Shown: piece by piece, positions 23,028 to 34,595 of the stretch
How the letters are laid out: each line of letters begins with the position of its first letter
Position numbering within the stretch: the stretch's first letter is position 1
NCBI RefSeq assembly: GCF_009017415.1
Contig: NC_092404.1
Coordinates: 1,054,001-1,118,000, forward strand
Length of the DNA stretch: 64,000 bases
Source of the DNA: Aspergillus flavus
Lineage: Eukaryota; Ascomycota; Eurotiomycetes; Eurotiales; Aspergillaceae
Direction: 5' to 3'
Translations under genes and position numbers: made by a program
The notes under the pieces: model-generated
The model's database searches: none
Seen by the model: the letters and a program-made list of their open reading frames with translations, nothing else
Told to the model about the DNA's origin: nothing

Positions 23028-23371
23028 GAGAGTGATAAGTGTAGTAGGAGGAGTGAGAGCAATTGGGAAACCGGACCATGATGACGAGGATAATCATGAT
23101 GATCATGAGGAGGAGGAGGAGGAGGAGGAGGAGGAGGAGGAGGAGGAGGAGGAGGAGGAGGAGGGTGGCGGTGGTGTTAAACTTCTTTAAACGGGCTCTC
23201 ATAGAGATTGTATCTTGTGACCTTACGCCTAGAATGCCCGAGAAGGGTCTGTCTCTCTGCAAGAGATCAAATGCCATTTCAACTATATGCTAGACTTATT
23301 CCAATCATCTCTCTGCATGTGTCATGATGGACCGTCAAACATTAAGAGCAGAACAAAAAGGAAAACCAGAT
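23028..23371. other. Convergent spacer between the two deaminase-like genes
   Basis: It holds the trinucleotide repeat listed separately and the two 3' UTRs; there is no gene. Confidence 0.5.
23107..23164 (+). repeat. (GAG)n trinucleotide microsatellite
   Basis: About 19 near-perfect GAG/GGA units lie just downstream of the first deaminase-like gene. Frames through it (poly-Arg or poly-Leu) are artefacts. Confidence 0.9.
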
Positions 23372-24990
23372 TCAGGTAATGAAAAATGTTCCCTGCCTTC
23401 CCCTGAAAACCACTTCGTCCTCTTCATCTTCATCTTCATCTTCACCTCCAGCATATTGGTCACAACCAGAAGGCTTGTCACCTTCGGTACCTAATGGAAA
23501 TCTATAAGGAGTAGGACATTCATCAGCTTCGCCATAAGATAGGTCCTCCGATTTCGTGGTAGTCTCAGAGGAAAGGCTAAACGACTGTGATATATCATCG
23601 TCCATCAATGACTCATTACTCTCGGAGCAACGATCCAGTACAAAACTCTCAACATCTCTGCGAACGCGCTCCGTAATTTTGCGCAGTATATCCGTCTGTT
23701 CTTTAAAATGTGCGCTGCTTTCGGCAGCTTGGATGTCAGGCAAGCGCCAGTGGAGGTCAATATCGTTTGGATCGCATTTTCGCAAGTGGTAGTTGAGGCG
23801 ATGTGACATATATTGACTGCAGAGGTAGCAAGACGGTTTGCTAGTGGCAATATATCTGTCGTACTTGTCGAAATATTGTACCCGATTACTCTTATCAAAA
23901 TAGTCCACAAGGCGAAGCTCCGGATGAATTTGGGTAAGAACATTTTCTTGGTAGTATTTAAGCCGTTCGATAAGCTTGCTGGGCGCAGGCACGAATCGCT
24001 CTAATACTTGACTGAGCTGCTTGGAGCGTTGACTATCGGAAAACATCCGATGGGCTATATCATCAAGATTTAGCTTCTTTCTGACGAGAGGGATCTTCAT
24101 GCGCTCTCCAGGAGGTACGTTGTAGACCTTAATTTCCCTGTGAAGATCCTGGCGTATGGAATTTGCTGATTTGAGAAGCAGCTCACACATTGCCATAGGC
24201 ATAGTCAGGTTTAGCAGCTGTCGATGGAACTTTTCGAACAATCCCGCATCCCGCTGGCTTTGGCAAACGAAACGTTTGAATATCTCAAACTTCCCATCCT
24301 GGTATGCAGAAAAGCAACTGCGGACCAGACCCGGCATATCATTTTTGGGCAGTGCCATACCATTACTGCTGAAAAACGTTCTCCGAAACCAATCCGCGAA
24401 GTCGAAACGAAGACTCGAATTGTCTGCATGGCTTCATATTAGTTACAGATTCCAAACCATAGGGAAGCCATTGTCATGCCTTTCGGGTCGCTGGACCTAG
24501 CAGCCATTGAATTTATGCAAATGGGCGCAATTTGATGAAATATCATTTGATACACTGCGAAGCTATTCTCATTGTGCAATCCCGTCACGTAATTTGAAAT
24601 TTTCAAAAGGTCTCTATTCCACGTTTCAGCACATAAGCCTGCATGGAGAGCACCTGTGACCATGTCTAGTAGTCTTTTTAGAAATTGAATAACCCGGTCA
24701 CTGACGTCCGGGCTGCCTGCGACGGCGATAACTACACTATCGTGGTCGTATCCTGCTGTGATAGCCAAGTCGCACCCTTGCTCAAACGCTGCAAGTTGAA
24801 CGAGCGCATTGAGGAAATCGCGGCGGTGATGTAAGATTCCTCCCACCTCGCCAACATCAACTACCTCGATATCCTTCTGCTCTACCATCTGCTCCTGTAA
24901 TGCACATAGTAAGGATAGAGGTTCATAGAGCCGCCGGAGTTCTCGTGGTCTATGACAGACATAGGGCGAAGAGGCCGGACGTTGCGCCAT
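23372..24990 (-). CDS. OTT_1508-like deaminase-fold protein, second copy (HPE ... PSCxxC)
   Basis: Exon 1 runs from ATG 24990. The deaminase exon ends at a stop at 23372. The best phase-consistent splice removes 24414-24496 (donor AG|GTCCAG, weak; acceptor after TTCGAG), giving 511 residues. With this model the zinc motif is His328-Pro-Glu330 (IHPELRLVDYF) and Cys360/Cys363 (SKPSCYLC). The N-terminal half resembles that of the upstream convergent gene (LxNALxxL...AVAxG), so the two are paralogues. The C-terminal tail is acidic (EDEDEDEEDE), unlike the other copy. Ala to Pro in HAE is tolerated in deaminases as long as His and Glu remain. The weak donor leaves open that exon 1 and exon 2 are separated by a frameshift. 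Confidence 0.65.
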
Positions 24991-27082
24991 GTTTGGTCAC
25001 GGCTTTCCGAAGTCTCAAGGTGAATGTATTCGGGACTTGTCAGATCCTTCTTATTCGTGACTTTATAAGCTTTTGCTGAAGTGCTGCTGACTAGCTCTTC
25101 GTCAACGATGATTCAAACATTTATCTAGGACGCGCTTGGGCGAGTAACATCCAATATAATATGCGAGAATCGGATGAAATCAGCTTCCCAATTAGCCTGC
25201 CGCGTGCTGCCAACTCCCCGGCTGGGGGAGGGGCAGCCCACAAACCAGCAGGTCCGTTACTAGAAGCGAGTTTTGTTAAACTAGAGTTTTGTGTTGTCTG
25301 TACGACTAGTAGCACGCCTTGCCTTTCCATACAAAAGAATCAGTTTGATGACCAGATCCTTTAGGCAGGACACCAACTTTCCAGCCCGTATTTCCTTTGA
25401 GCTTCGACGGGGGATACAAACCCCGTTAGTACATCATTTGATCCAGGATGTCTGCGCGAGCCTTGTCCGGAACTAGCGTGATTGGCCATGTTTGGCTACA
25501 GGTTGTATGTCCAGGAGGTCGTCGTTGTACTCTAGAAATGCAAGCTGCAGATACATGGACCTCGATATGTATGCACCTATCCTAGCTGCACATTAGGAGA
25601 CTCATAGTGAGGCGTCATCCTTTGTTAGCGCTATGTGACGTATGCCCTTTCCCGACTTTGTAGTAAATGTTCACCCAATGTGACAAGCCATCTGCACTGA
25701 CCAACTGAGTTTACTGGCCGAGATACTATCGCACCGATAATCCTCCACGTCACTCTGTGTAGGCAACTCATGGTAATATATGCTGTTACTGACAAATGAG
25801 ATAACTTATCCCAGGTGGCCTTCAAACCTACAGTGCGATACGAACCCAAGCCTCCTGCTAAGTCCACTGTCCGATAACTGGCTTAAGCGTCGTGTTATCG
25901 CCGCTTTCCACATTGGTGCTAGGAAACTCGTCCAGCCTATGTGGTATTTTGGGCATCAATCGACCTATGTCAATCATACCTGAGATACAGGTATCTACTC
26001 GTGTATCTGTTCTGTGGTGCTTGGAAAAACTAAGAACGTGGCTGTCGGGCCATACCTGGTCTTGTTTTTTAGCCACTAGACCTGGCCGTTGTCCGTTAGC
26101 GAATTCAATGCCCGTAGGAGCCCGAGGGGCTGTGAGATATCTTATGCTGTATGGATTCGGATATAATAACAACCTTCCCGAGTGGAGATCAAATTGCCGA
26201 TCACTTGAGGGTAGACTTGACCCAAGCCCGCGGGATTAACACTACGCGCTGATTTCCACCCCCCCACCGTATATCTAAAATTAATATTTCCGTACGCTCC
26301 ACATTTCATGATCGCGACAAACGCTAACCATCATAACGTAAATTGATGCTTGGCCCTGTATGTCATTCGTACCTCGATCTGCATAATCTACCACTAAATG
26401 AGCCGAGCTCACTCGGGCAACCCATGTATTATGGCAATCTTTGGGTCCTCAGGATACTAGGATTGTCCGGCCTTGCTACTAGGCAACCGTAATGGAGGAG
26501 TGCAGTGCCTATTTAGCCCTAACGTTAATGCACAGTAGAGCTATGGGGAATAGATGGTTGACGCCCCCGCACCTCTAAACTAGGACAAGTAGAGGCAAGG
26601 CGAGGAGAGGAGTGAAGCCTTGAACGCGATTCGGGCGTCGGTCCACGGCGGAAGAGTGATAGTGGAAGTTTATTTCACCATCAAGACATGCTCTCAGCCG
26701 TGCGCGATTTTATGCGCGTAGTAATGTCTGATACCACCGGATCCATGCAATGGGTGCCGTGGTCAAGTACGATGTCAATCATATTATGCAACCCTGAGCC
26801 AGCTGGCTAGCAGTCAGCGGTCCGAGCGTTAGGAAGCGGATGCGAGTCAGGGTTGTGCTTGTGGTTCACCAGTGGCTGCCCTCCTTGGGCCGGATCCTAG
26901 GGTAGCGAGCTGTACGAGTAAATGGCCAACACACGCATGCGCTTGGCGCCATCTCTGTACTCTCGGTGCCGAAGGATTATCCAGATGGCCAACAGTGAAG
27001 CATTGTCCCTTGGTTAGGTAATGAACTATTGGGCAAGCATGATCTACGTAACGAGAACGCTCTTCAGTAATCGCGAGAAATC
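24991..27082. other. Gene-poor 2.1 kb spacer
   Basis: No coding gene, RNA gene or recognisable transposon was seen. Frames are short and uninformative. The stretch is unusually long for this gene density and may contain decayed mobile DNA that cannot be recognised by eye. Confidence 0.4.
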
Positions 27083-27938
27083 ATGGCTTATAAAGCCTTC
27101 CCCAATACTGGAAACTGTCGTCGCAACAAGGTATTATCGCAGCTTCCAAGTCTGGCCAACCCACTAGTCCTGAAAATGTCTCCTGCGGCTCACCAGATCG
27201 ATGACTGCTACACTATCGCCGGTAAGTTTTGTCTATTTTATGGGAAGGCATGGTGATTGATGAACACCTAGATTTCGAGATTGGCAAGCGGCTGTTTACA
27301 ACTCATATGGCCGTGCAGTTAGTCGTGGCCTCACCTGAAGGTAGAGAAATTGGCTCCCTGGTGAGTTTTGCCTACCGCTACATAGTGACCTTTTAGGTCA
27401 CGGATGGCTAACGATCCTCTAGTCCCAGTTAGACGCCCTGATCACTGGGTATGACTTTGAAGAAGCTATTGCCACCTTGGTAAAAGCTGGCTTGGATGTT
27501 CCCCGAACAAATTTGGTTTGTGATGAGACCTATGAGGACGTCCTCTATAAAATCATAGGACGTACCAGACTAGGTGACTCGAAAGAATCCTTTCCCACAT
27601 TGTTGGGGCAACTCCCGTTGTTGGATCTATCAACTGATGGGGTAGACCTCACGGTCACTGCCACCACTCAACGGGTAGCGAATGGGCTTAACCTTAGTCC
27701 CCCAGGTTCAGAGGCCGACAATTGGAAGTATACATGTCGTTTGTGGGAGGATGCACAGGGAACGGGAGAAGAGCCAAAGGTAACGGAAGCATGCATTAGC
27801 AACTTTCCAACTAGGTTTCGGATCACGATTCAGTATTGTGGTGTGGAAGCCTCTGGTGAAGGAAGAAACAAGAAAACAGCGCGCCATCTCGCGGCTAGAC
27901 GTGTTTGTGAAAGGCTCAACCTACGGCTATCCTTGTGA
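27083..27938 (+). CDS. Small protein with C-terminal double-stranded RNA-binding motif
   Basis: Exons 27083-27221, 27272-27360 and 27423-27938 (GT-AG introns of 50 and 62 nt) give 247 residues. A second in-frame ATG at 27176 would give 216; an in-frame TAA precedes the first ATG. The C-terminal ~67 residues (about 177-243) look like a dsRBM: RFRITIQYCGVEASGEGRNKKTARHLAARRVCERL. The GxGxxKKxA(R/K)xxAA helix is the RNA-contacting part. The N-terminal ~150 residues match nothing I know. Such stand-alone dsRBM proteins often partner Dicer or deaminases. Here the gene faces a Dicer-like gene tail to tail, 580 bp apart, and follows two deaminase-like genes; partnership is inference. Confidence 0.65.
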
Positions 27939-28518
27939 GTTGCAAAAGATATGTATCTATAGCTCGATTGTTTGAGACAATTGGAGCGGTAGTGAGTTGG
28001 CATAGCTAATCTAAGGCTCAATTATTTCATTAAAAGCACTGGGCATACTAGTTACTGGCGTCAAATATACGAGAGCTTGGTAGAAATACACTCTTTTGAA
28101 AATCCACAAGTCCAGATCACAAATAGCTGTAGCCTGGCTAGTCTCGTAGGAGGTTTTAGGTGGTTGGAATTCCACATTAGCATGGCAAGATATGTTGATA
28201 TATCATGTTCCATCATCAAGCCGATACAATGGCATAAGTCAATGGATCTGATTACACTTGATCTTGAGAAATACCAATCACCAGACTTTGAAACTGTAGT
28301 ACAAGGTAGGAGATTAAGAAGAACCCATGTGTAATTTCATTCATTGTACCCAAAGTCTAGTAATTGATTAAAGATGTGGCTGCTTGCTGTGGTAGGGAGT
28401 GTTTCGATTTGGAGTAAGCATTGCGCAGTAGGTGAACGATTACAGCCGCCAGTTGGGCAAGTACACTGCGTTTGCTTGGTCTTCCAGAGCAACTGTCGCT
28501 AGGCTGTCCACAACTACA
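27939..28518. other. Convergent spacer between dsRBM and Dicer-like genes
   Basis: No gene was seen; it presumably contains both 3' UTRs. Confidence 0.4.
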
Positions 28519-31500
28519 CTATATTTGATTGACATGCGCTGTACCCTCGCCTGGTGGATCCTGCCAGAGATTCTGTGCTTGTGTAGGAGCCGGCTGTTTG
28601 GGATGATCTGTCACCACATCGTGAGATATAAAATGCTCAAGAAGTGGCAGGATTCCCAGTCTTTCGGCCAGAGCTTCCGACTGCTGTAAGCTAGCCAAAG
28701 AGTCGATGTATATCGCACCGAAAACACTCTGGACAATGTCAGAGAATACTTTGAGACCCCGAAAGACACTTAGTCGTGCCCAGGGATATATTCCGTTTTC
28801 CCATAGATCCCTCTTGATGACGTGGAGCTGACTGGTGAGATCTTCCACCAGACTGGATACCTTGTCTGAGAGAGAGTCGCTCTGTGAGCGTAGAAAATGA
28901 TAAAGCGCTACTCGGCCACGGGTCTGAATGACGCTTGGGATGCCCATACTATCGACCTCAATAATATCGTGTTGCTTCTCCCAATGGAACGTGAGACACA
29001 GGAATGCAAGGAACATATTGTTGGTCACAGCGGATTTCAGAGATTGCAGCCTTTTGGAGCTGGTAAAGCTCTTCTGCCTATGTAAGTACCTGACAACTAC
29101 CAATTCGATGATGCCGGCCCCAAGAAAGGATAGACGCCGATAAGATGCTGTCCCATAGAGTCCGACACAGGATGGGTGTGTCATTGATTCTATCGCCAGA
29201 CTTTTATCAGAAAATGTGTATCCAAGCAGGGCTTCCAGATCTATTATGGTTGAGGCACCCAGTGACTTGGATGGCCGAGACTTAGAATAAGTGCCATCGT
29301 AGAGAGATATTGTAGTCCAGGACTTGATCTTGGGGATCATTGCTGCTGCACATATGAAAGCCTGATCCAGTCCGTTGTCTAGGAAGGCAGCGCCGGCCAA
29401 GGCCTTGACCATATCAGCAACAGTAGCAGCGCCAACATATCTCCGCCTGGTGGGACCACTTTTTGACAGTGTTGTTGATACGAAAAACGGCCGCCACCGT
29501 TTCCCGTTGAACCGTGTAGTTATAAGATAGGATCCAAACCCAGAATGACACAACGCGGCTGCAAGCCCCGTATCTGACACGATGGAATCCTTCACGCTAG
29601 TTAAAAGGCCCTCGTGCCACAGAGTGTGATGCAGAAATAGCTGTCTCGTTATGAGAAACTTTACTATCGCGTCCCCGATAAACGCCATAGAGCGAAACTC
29701 GGGGCGATGCATATCATCGGTTGGGCTGAGAGCAATGCATAGCAAGTCCATTCGTTCGAAACGAGCTGCTTGGGGGTTTGAAAAGATCTGTTTCCTCAAT
29801 TTTTCTGCGATCAGATATACACCAATTCGGTGAATTATGCTCGGAGCTAACAGGGCAGCTTCGGCATAGATAGATGGAAGCCGATCGACCAAATAATCAT
29901 CAGCTGCCAACTCGCTCAATCCCTGTCGGACCAAACTTGTGGAGTGCTGGTTCTCTGTCGGTGTGACCGTCACTATCTTTGGATCGTAGAGAAAGTTGCG
30001 ACGTCGGGTCAATGGATGTATCTTGCCTCTGATACGTAGGTTTACCCCGTCTCTATGAGGGTCCTGGCACTCGTGCCCATCTATGACTTCGATACGCAGT
30101 GGGCGAGAGGTCTTTGTGACATGGCGCAAGAGGCCGAGCGAACCGGGCACAGTTGGGCGCTGCTGCAAGCAGGCAGCCAGGCTTGTCCTTCCGGAATGAG
30201 CCTCTAAGAATTTAGACATCGCAGCGGGATCCCTTTCTGGGACAATGATGTTAACATAGTCCGTGTTTAATTGGGTGCCGTGGCATTGATGTATGGACTG
30301 TAGAATTAAATGCGTCACCTGTTGACATATCGAAATGTCCGTGGAAACTGGCCTGGCCGAGCTCACAACTGCCTTATACTCCGTCCCGGAACCTAGGAAC
30401 AATGGAATACGAGTTTCGATTCTCAATGGGACTGGGAGAATCATGAAAAGTTCAATGTCTTCTCGCTGTGGTCTAGCAATGCGAAGCTCATGGCTAAAGA
30501 GCTCCCCTCCGCGAGACCAGAGCAAAGACACATCATGCCAAGGATCTAGCTGCTCAGATATGATATAGTGCGATTTTGGTGAGAGATCCTTTTCAATGAT
30601 GTCTGACAGTCGCAAGGGTAGAAAGTGATCATTGATAAGCCTGGCGTGAAACAAGGCCTTGTATGCTTGTAGGGCTGCATCTTCCTTTGCCCACTTTTTC
30701 TTCGCCCATTTCCTGAGACTCTTGAACGTCTGGAGGGATGGGTCAAGATTGCTGGGCAGCCTGACGATTGCCTGTACCTGGCCGCACTCGTCCGTCTCGT
30801 AGCTAAATGCAGGACTATTGCTCACAAATGGCTGAGCCGGTAATTCCGCGCAGAACCTATACAGGTGGCTAATGGCATTTCCCATAGTCATTTGAGCTCT
30901 GTTTGGTCAGTTTAGGAGTTCACAGTTTTGAGGGACATGTACACACCCTGTGGAAGAACTGAAAGCTAATGAGTCTCTGAGCCGTTCATCATGGTTCAAG
31001 CTGTCTGGGAGCACTGTCCTTCCCTCATCTTGAAGTTTTCTAACCAGCTCACTCTCCCGAAACTGGAGTAGGCTCACATTTTTTAGATCCTCTTCATCCT
31101 GAAGGAAAATGAAGAATTTGGACTGTTCTCTCCGTGCGCGCCCCCGACGCTGAATGAATGATTTTAAATTTAAGGTACAGTTGAAGTTCAGGACTGTGTT
31201 GCATGCCGGTATATCCATTCCTTCCTCCAGTGCGTCGGTAGTAATAATAAGGTCTAGGACCCCGTCCCGGAACTTTTGAAGTGTTTCCATTTGGCTTCGG
31301 ATATCATGAACATCTCCGAGCCTGGTTTTGCTTTGGTGAATCCGGGACATACCCACAAATGTCCCACAACGAAATCGTCGGCGTGTTTCTGGGTGATTTT
31401 CTATCAGCCATTTCAATGCAAGTACAGTTGCTCGCAATGAGACAAATATCAGAGCCCGGAATCCTTTCCTATGTTCCTCGATAAGAGTATCAAGTAAGCG

Positions 31501-32847
31501 TTGACTCATGGGTGAGATATTATCAGAGTGAACTAGCTCGTCATAATCTTCTATATTACCTAGCTTGCAAAGCATCTCCATAGCATATTCTCGTTCAGGG
31601 CTCGGAGTGTGTGTTTTCTCAGCATTCATTCGCATGTGTTCTTTGAATTGAGTAATTGAAGTCTGAATGTACTTCGTGGCGGCCCAAGGTCCTAGCTCCC
31701 TCCCTATTGTTTCCGCTTGGTTGCTAAAGCGAGTAAGATGTTTTTTTGCATTTTTCGAATATGAACCTCGTTCATAGGATGATTGTAAAAGTCCACGTAT
31801 TCTTTCGAGTATCAATGACGGACTTGGACTCGTCATTGAGCCACGCAACGGCACTAGGGGCACAATTAATGGTTGGTTTGTAAAGCGTAACAGCTGCGCA
31901 TAAAACTGGCGTGGCGTCTTGCACGGGCTGTGTAGTCTTCTCTCAATTTTCCTTTCGTTTACCTGTCAGGTCCTAATCTCGAATCTGTTCCCAATGCCAG
32001 ATGTATACATACTCTAAGGTGGAAATATTAGACAAAATTGGAGACGCTGTGAGGCCCAGGATGTATGGTGTTTGTTTGTCATGGCTCTGTGGTTCAGTGT
32101 GATAGTATTCTCGCATTATCTTACTGGCGGCATGGTCATCAGTGCAGTGGTGAGCTGGTTAGTCTGTCAGCTAACATCACATAGGGAGTGTCATCCATCT
32201 TTCCTCAGAACTTGCCTTCATCGAAGATAATCAAGGACAACCGGTCCATAGTTACAAACCTATGGACCAGGGCATCATAAAGAACCTGGTAGGTCGAGAT
32301 TGCAACCTTCACGCTGGCCAGGGCAATGTTCCACGTTTCCACAGTACCCCAATGATCGACGTTATCGTTACTGGTAAATGATCTACACCACATAGGAGGA
32401 ACATGGGCAGTGATGGTACGAACATGCTGGTTGCACAAAGCGACCGTTGGACACAAAAACCAGATAAGCTGCGGGAGGTTAATCATACTGTCCATATAGT
32501 AGGTAAGGACATCTTGCCTTGTCTGGGTCCCCTCGGTCTATCTCTGCGAGGATCCGGTGTATGGCACTTGTTTAAGTCTTGAGTACTTCAGCCCCAACCG
32601 AAAATGGATACGTCCCTTACATCTGTGTTTTCCCCGTTCCCGTGGGCATCTTAAAGGGGTGTTATTTAACATTGCATCCAGCTTTGGACGTAGAGAATAG
32701 AGGGGAAATGGCTCCACTTACCACTACAATCAAATTTCCTTCTAAACTCTTATTCACCATTTCCACTTGATAGTCCCTGATTTGAAAGTGCGTATCAACT
32801 GCGTCGCCTGGGACAGAGCCTTGGGTGTTATGCATGGTGGATGCCAT
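28519..32847 (-). CDS. Dicer-like protein (DCL2 type) with degenerate RNase III domains
   Basis: Seven exons (32847-32722, 32649-32621, 32566-32518, 32468-32216, 32154-32013, 31951-30947, 30898-28519) join in phase to 1327 residues. The order is DExH helicase, helicase-C, Dicer dimerisation domain (TGAQMTMGNAISHLYRFCAELP), PAZ-less linker, RNase IIIa, RNase IIIb. There is no C-terminal dsRBM. The helicase looks intact: MPTGTGKT (43-50), DEAHH (from D151), LTASP and QRRGRARR. The nuclease sites are not. In IIIa the LEFxGD motif is MAFIGD (E940 to A) and DxxE is DMVK (K1033). In IIIb it is LSFLGA (S1125, A1129) and DIVQ (Q1258). Dicers make siRNA from dsRNA; this one should not cleave normally. 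Introns 32469-32517 and 32155-32215 are GC-AG. It may be a dsRNA sensor, a dominant regulator, or a decaying paralogue. Confidence 0.85.
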
Positions 32848-33806
32848 GTGGGAATGTGTGACAGACTGTTTCGGTGCTCTCGAGATACGATTTAAACGAC
32901 GCTCACCGGAGCACTGTGCTATATATTTGTATATGATAGGAAGAATATCCTAGGGAGCTATATATGTCGAGAGCTACATTATACAAAATGTACAACATTG
33001 CAGATTGGAGACGACGATGCATTTTCTGCCCAACATCTAATTTACTAGAGCTGACTGATAGTGGCCGCCTCGTTTTGAACACGTATCTAGCATGGCGCCC
33101 TCCTGCAATGCTCAGCCTTGCATCGGTTCAGCGAAAACCAACAAATCACTGTCGGACCTAACCCTCCCCTTTCTTTTGTCATCCAATGATAAGTGCTTTT
33201 GCTATATTGTACGGGCGGAAGAACGGAAAGAAGAAGGAAGGAGAGGGGGAGATAGAAGAGCATTTCGACCTTTAACCACAAGGTCTAGAGTGGGTGGACT
33301 TTCACCCGCTGTTCTTCAATGACGACAATACGGACCCTAAGCCCTGGCAATAGGCCTCTTTCTTCATGATATCATAGGATCAAACAGAGCCTACTCCCAT
33401 AGTCTCGAGGACACTGACCTGCAGCTGCCGTTATTCGACTTTTTGTAACCGACTTACTGATGGCCATTCCGTTCAAGCGTGGTTTGTACGGGACATCACC
33501 AAAGCAACAGGCCAATTATGCAACCTCTTCTATTGTAAGTCTGATCAACGCCAGACGAGCTGAGAAGGCCGAGAGTTATTAAGATAGCCCCGAGATTTAA
33601 AGTATCTGGATAAAGCTAAACAGAACTTTCTAAATCCTAGAATAATGTACTTGCTTTCAATGTACCTCGTTCAGCTCTTGGAACTACTGACTTACAGAGC
33701 CTAAATGTGTACCTCAATTCTGGGAGGCCTTTGCAAGCCAAATATCAAGGGAAAGGGATTATATGTATGAAATAGCAATGAGGCTGTATTGAATTAGCTA
33801 GGCTCT
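32848..33806. other. Intergenic, Dicer-like promoter and no other gene
   Basis: Only short frames without family resemblance; the next gene is on the same strand. Confidence 0.4.
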
Positions 33807-34595
33807 CTACTTTCCCGTGCCGGTACCGGTCGTGTCTTCATGCATCCTTTTGTAATGTCTCCGTAAGTTGTCCTTCCGCGTGAAGGGTTTGGAACATATC
33901 CCACAGGAGAACGATTCCTCCATATTCCATTGATTCTTGGCCCACAGTTTGTGCGCTACCATTACGTGCCGACGAATATCTTTTGCTTTTGCAGCTTGGA
34001 CGGTACATCCAGGGCGGGGACATAGAACAGCTTTGTGGGTCCTCATATGCTTTCTGATATCGTTAGAAAAGGCACTGATGCAGATGGCAGAAGGATCTTA
34101 CATGAAGTGCGCCTTCTGCTTGAAGCCACGACTAGATTGGCTTTTCGGACGGTCGCAACGATAGACCCTTTCTGATGTGGCACTGGAACGATCGTAGGGA
34201 AGGCTTCTAGTTTCTTCCGAGCCCAGATCACAATTTGGCAGCGAAAGGAAAGACGCCTCTACCTCACCAGCTCTCGTTGACCCAGCGATTTCCAAATAGT
34301 CCTCCATGTCAGACAACCACCCAGTACTCTAAGGAGACTGATGTGCGTCTTCCGGGGACGTAATGCCTTGATGGGAGTTCTCTATTTGGATCAGATTCGG
34401 GTCAGGATAAAGGTATGGGAATGGCTCCAGCGTTGTACTGATCATAGTTGATTGCACCTCAAGATGTGGAAACGCAAAGGGGCCTCCAGCTGCCACGGGG
34501 TCGTCTGATATTTCGGTGGTGGGTATAGTCAAGCCCGAGTACCAAGTCGGGTCCTCGTTATAGCCAGGGAGAAGTGACTCCATGGCTAAAATCAT
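33807..34595 (-). CDS. C2H2 zinc-finger protein with an in-frame stop, possibly a pseudogene
   Basis: Exons 34595-34102 and 34053-33807 join in phase (48 nt intron). The joined frame has one TAG at 34329-34331, after EDAHQSP and before STGWLSDMEDYLE. The zinc-finger part lies after it: LCPRPGC-x12-H-x4-H, then SFSCGICSKPFTRKDNLRRHYKRMH, a canonical C-x2-C-x12-H-x4-H, at the C-terminus. A degenerate first finger spans the intron (YRCD...HMRTH). Either translation starts at the ATG 34305-34307 (MEDYLEIAG) and the upstream frame is not coding, or a nonsense mutation removes the DNA-binding part. The N-terminal segment (PTTEISDDPVAAGGPFAF...) is plausible as an activation region. Targets are unknown. 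The acidic, Pro-rich N-terminus suggests a former transcription factor. Confidence 0.6.

Noticed and set aside
23063..23293. Arg-rich or Leu-rich small protein over the GAG repeat
   Set aside because: The frame exists only because of the trinucleotide run; no conserved sequence flanks it.
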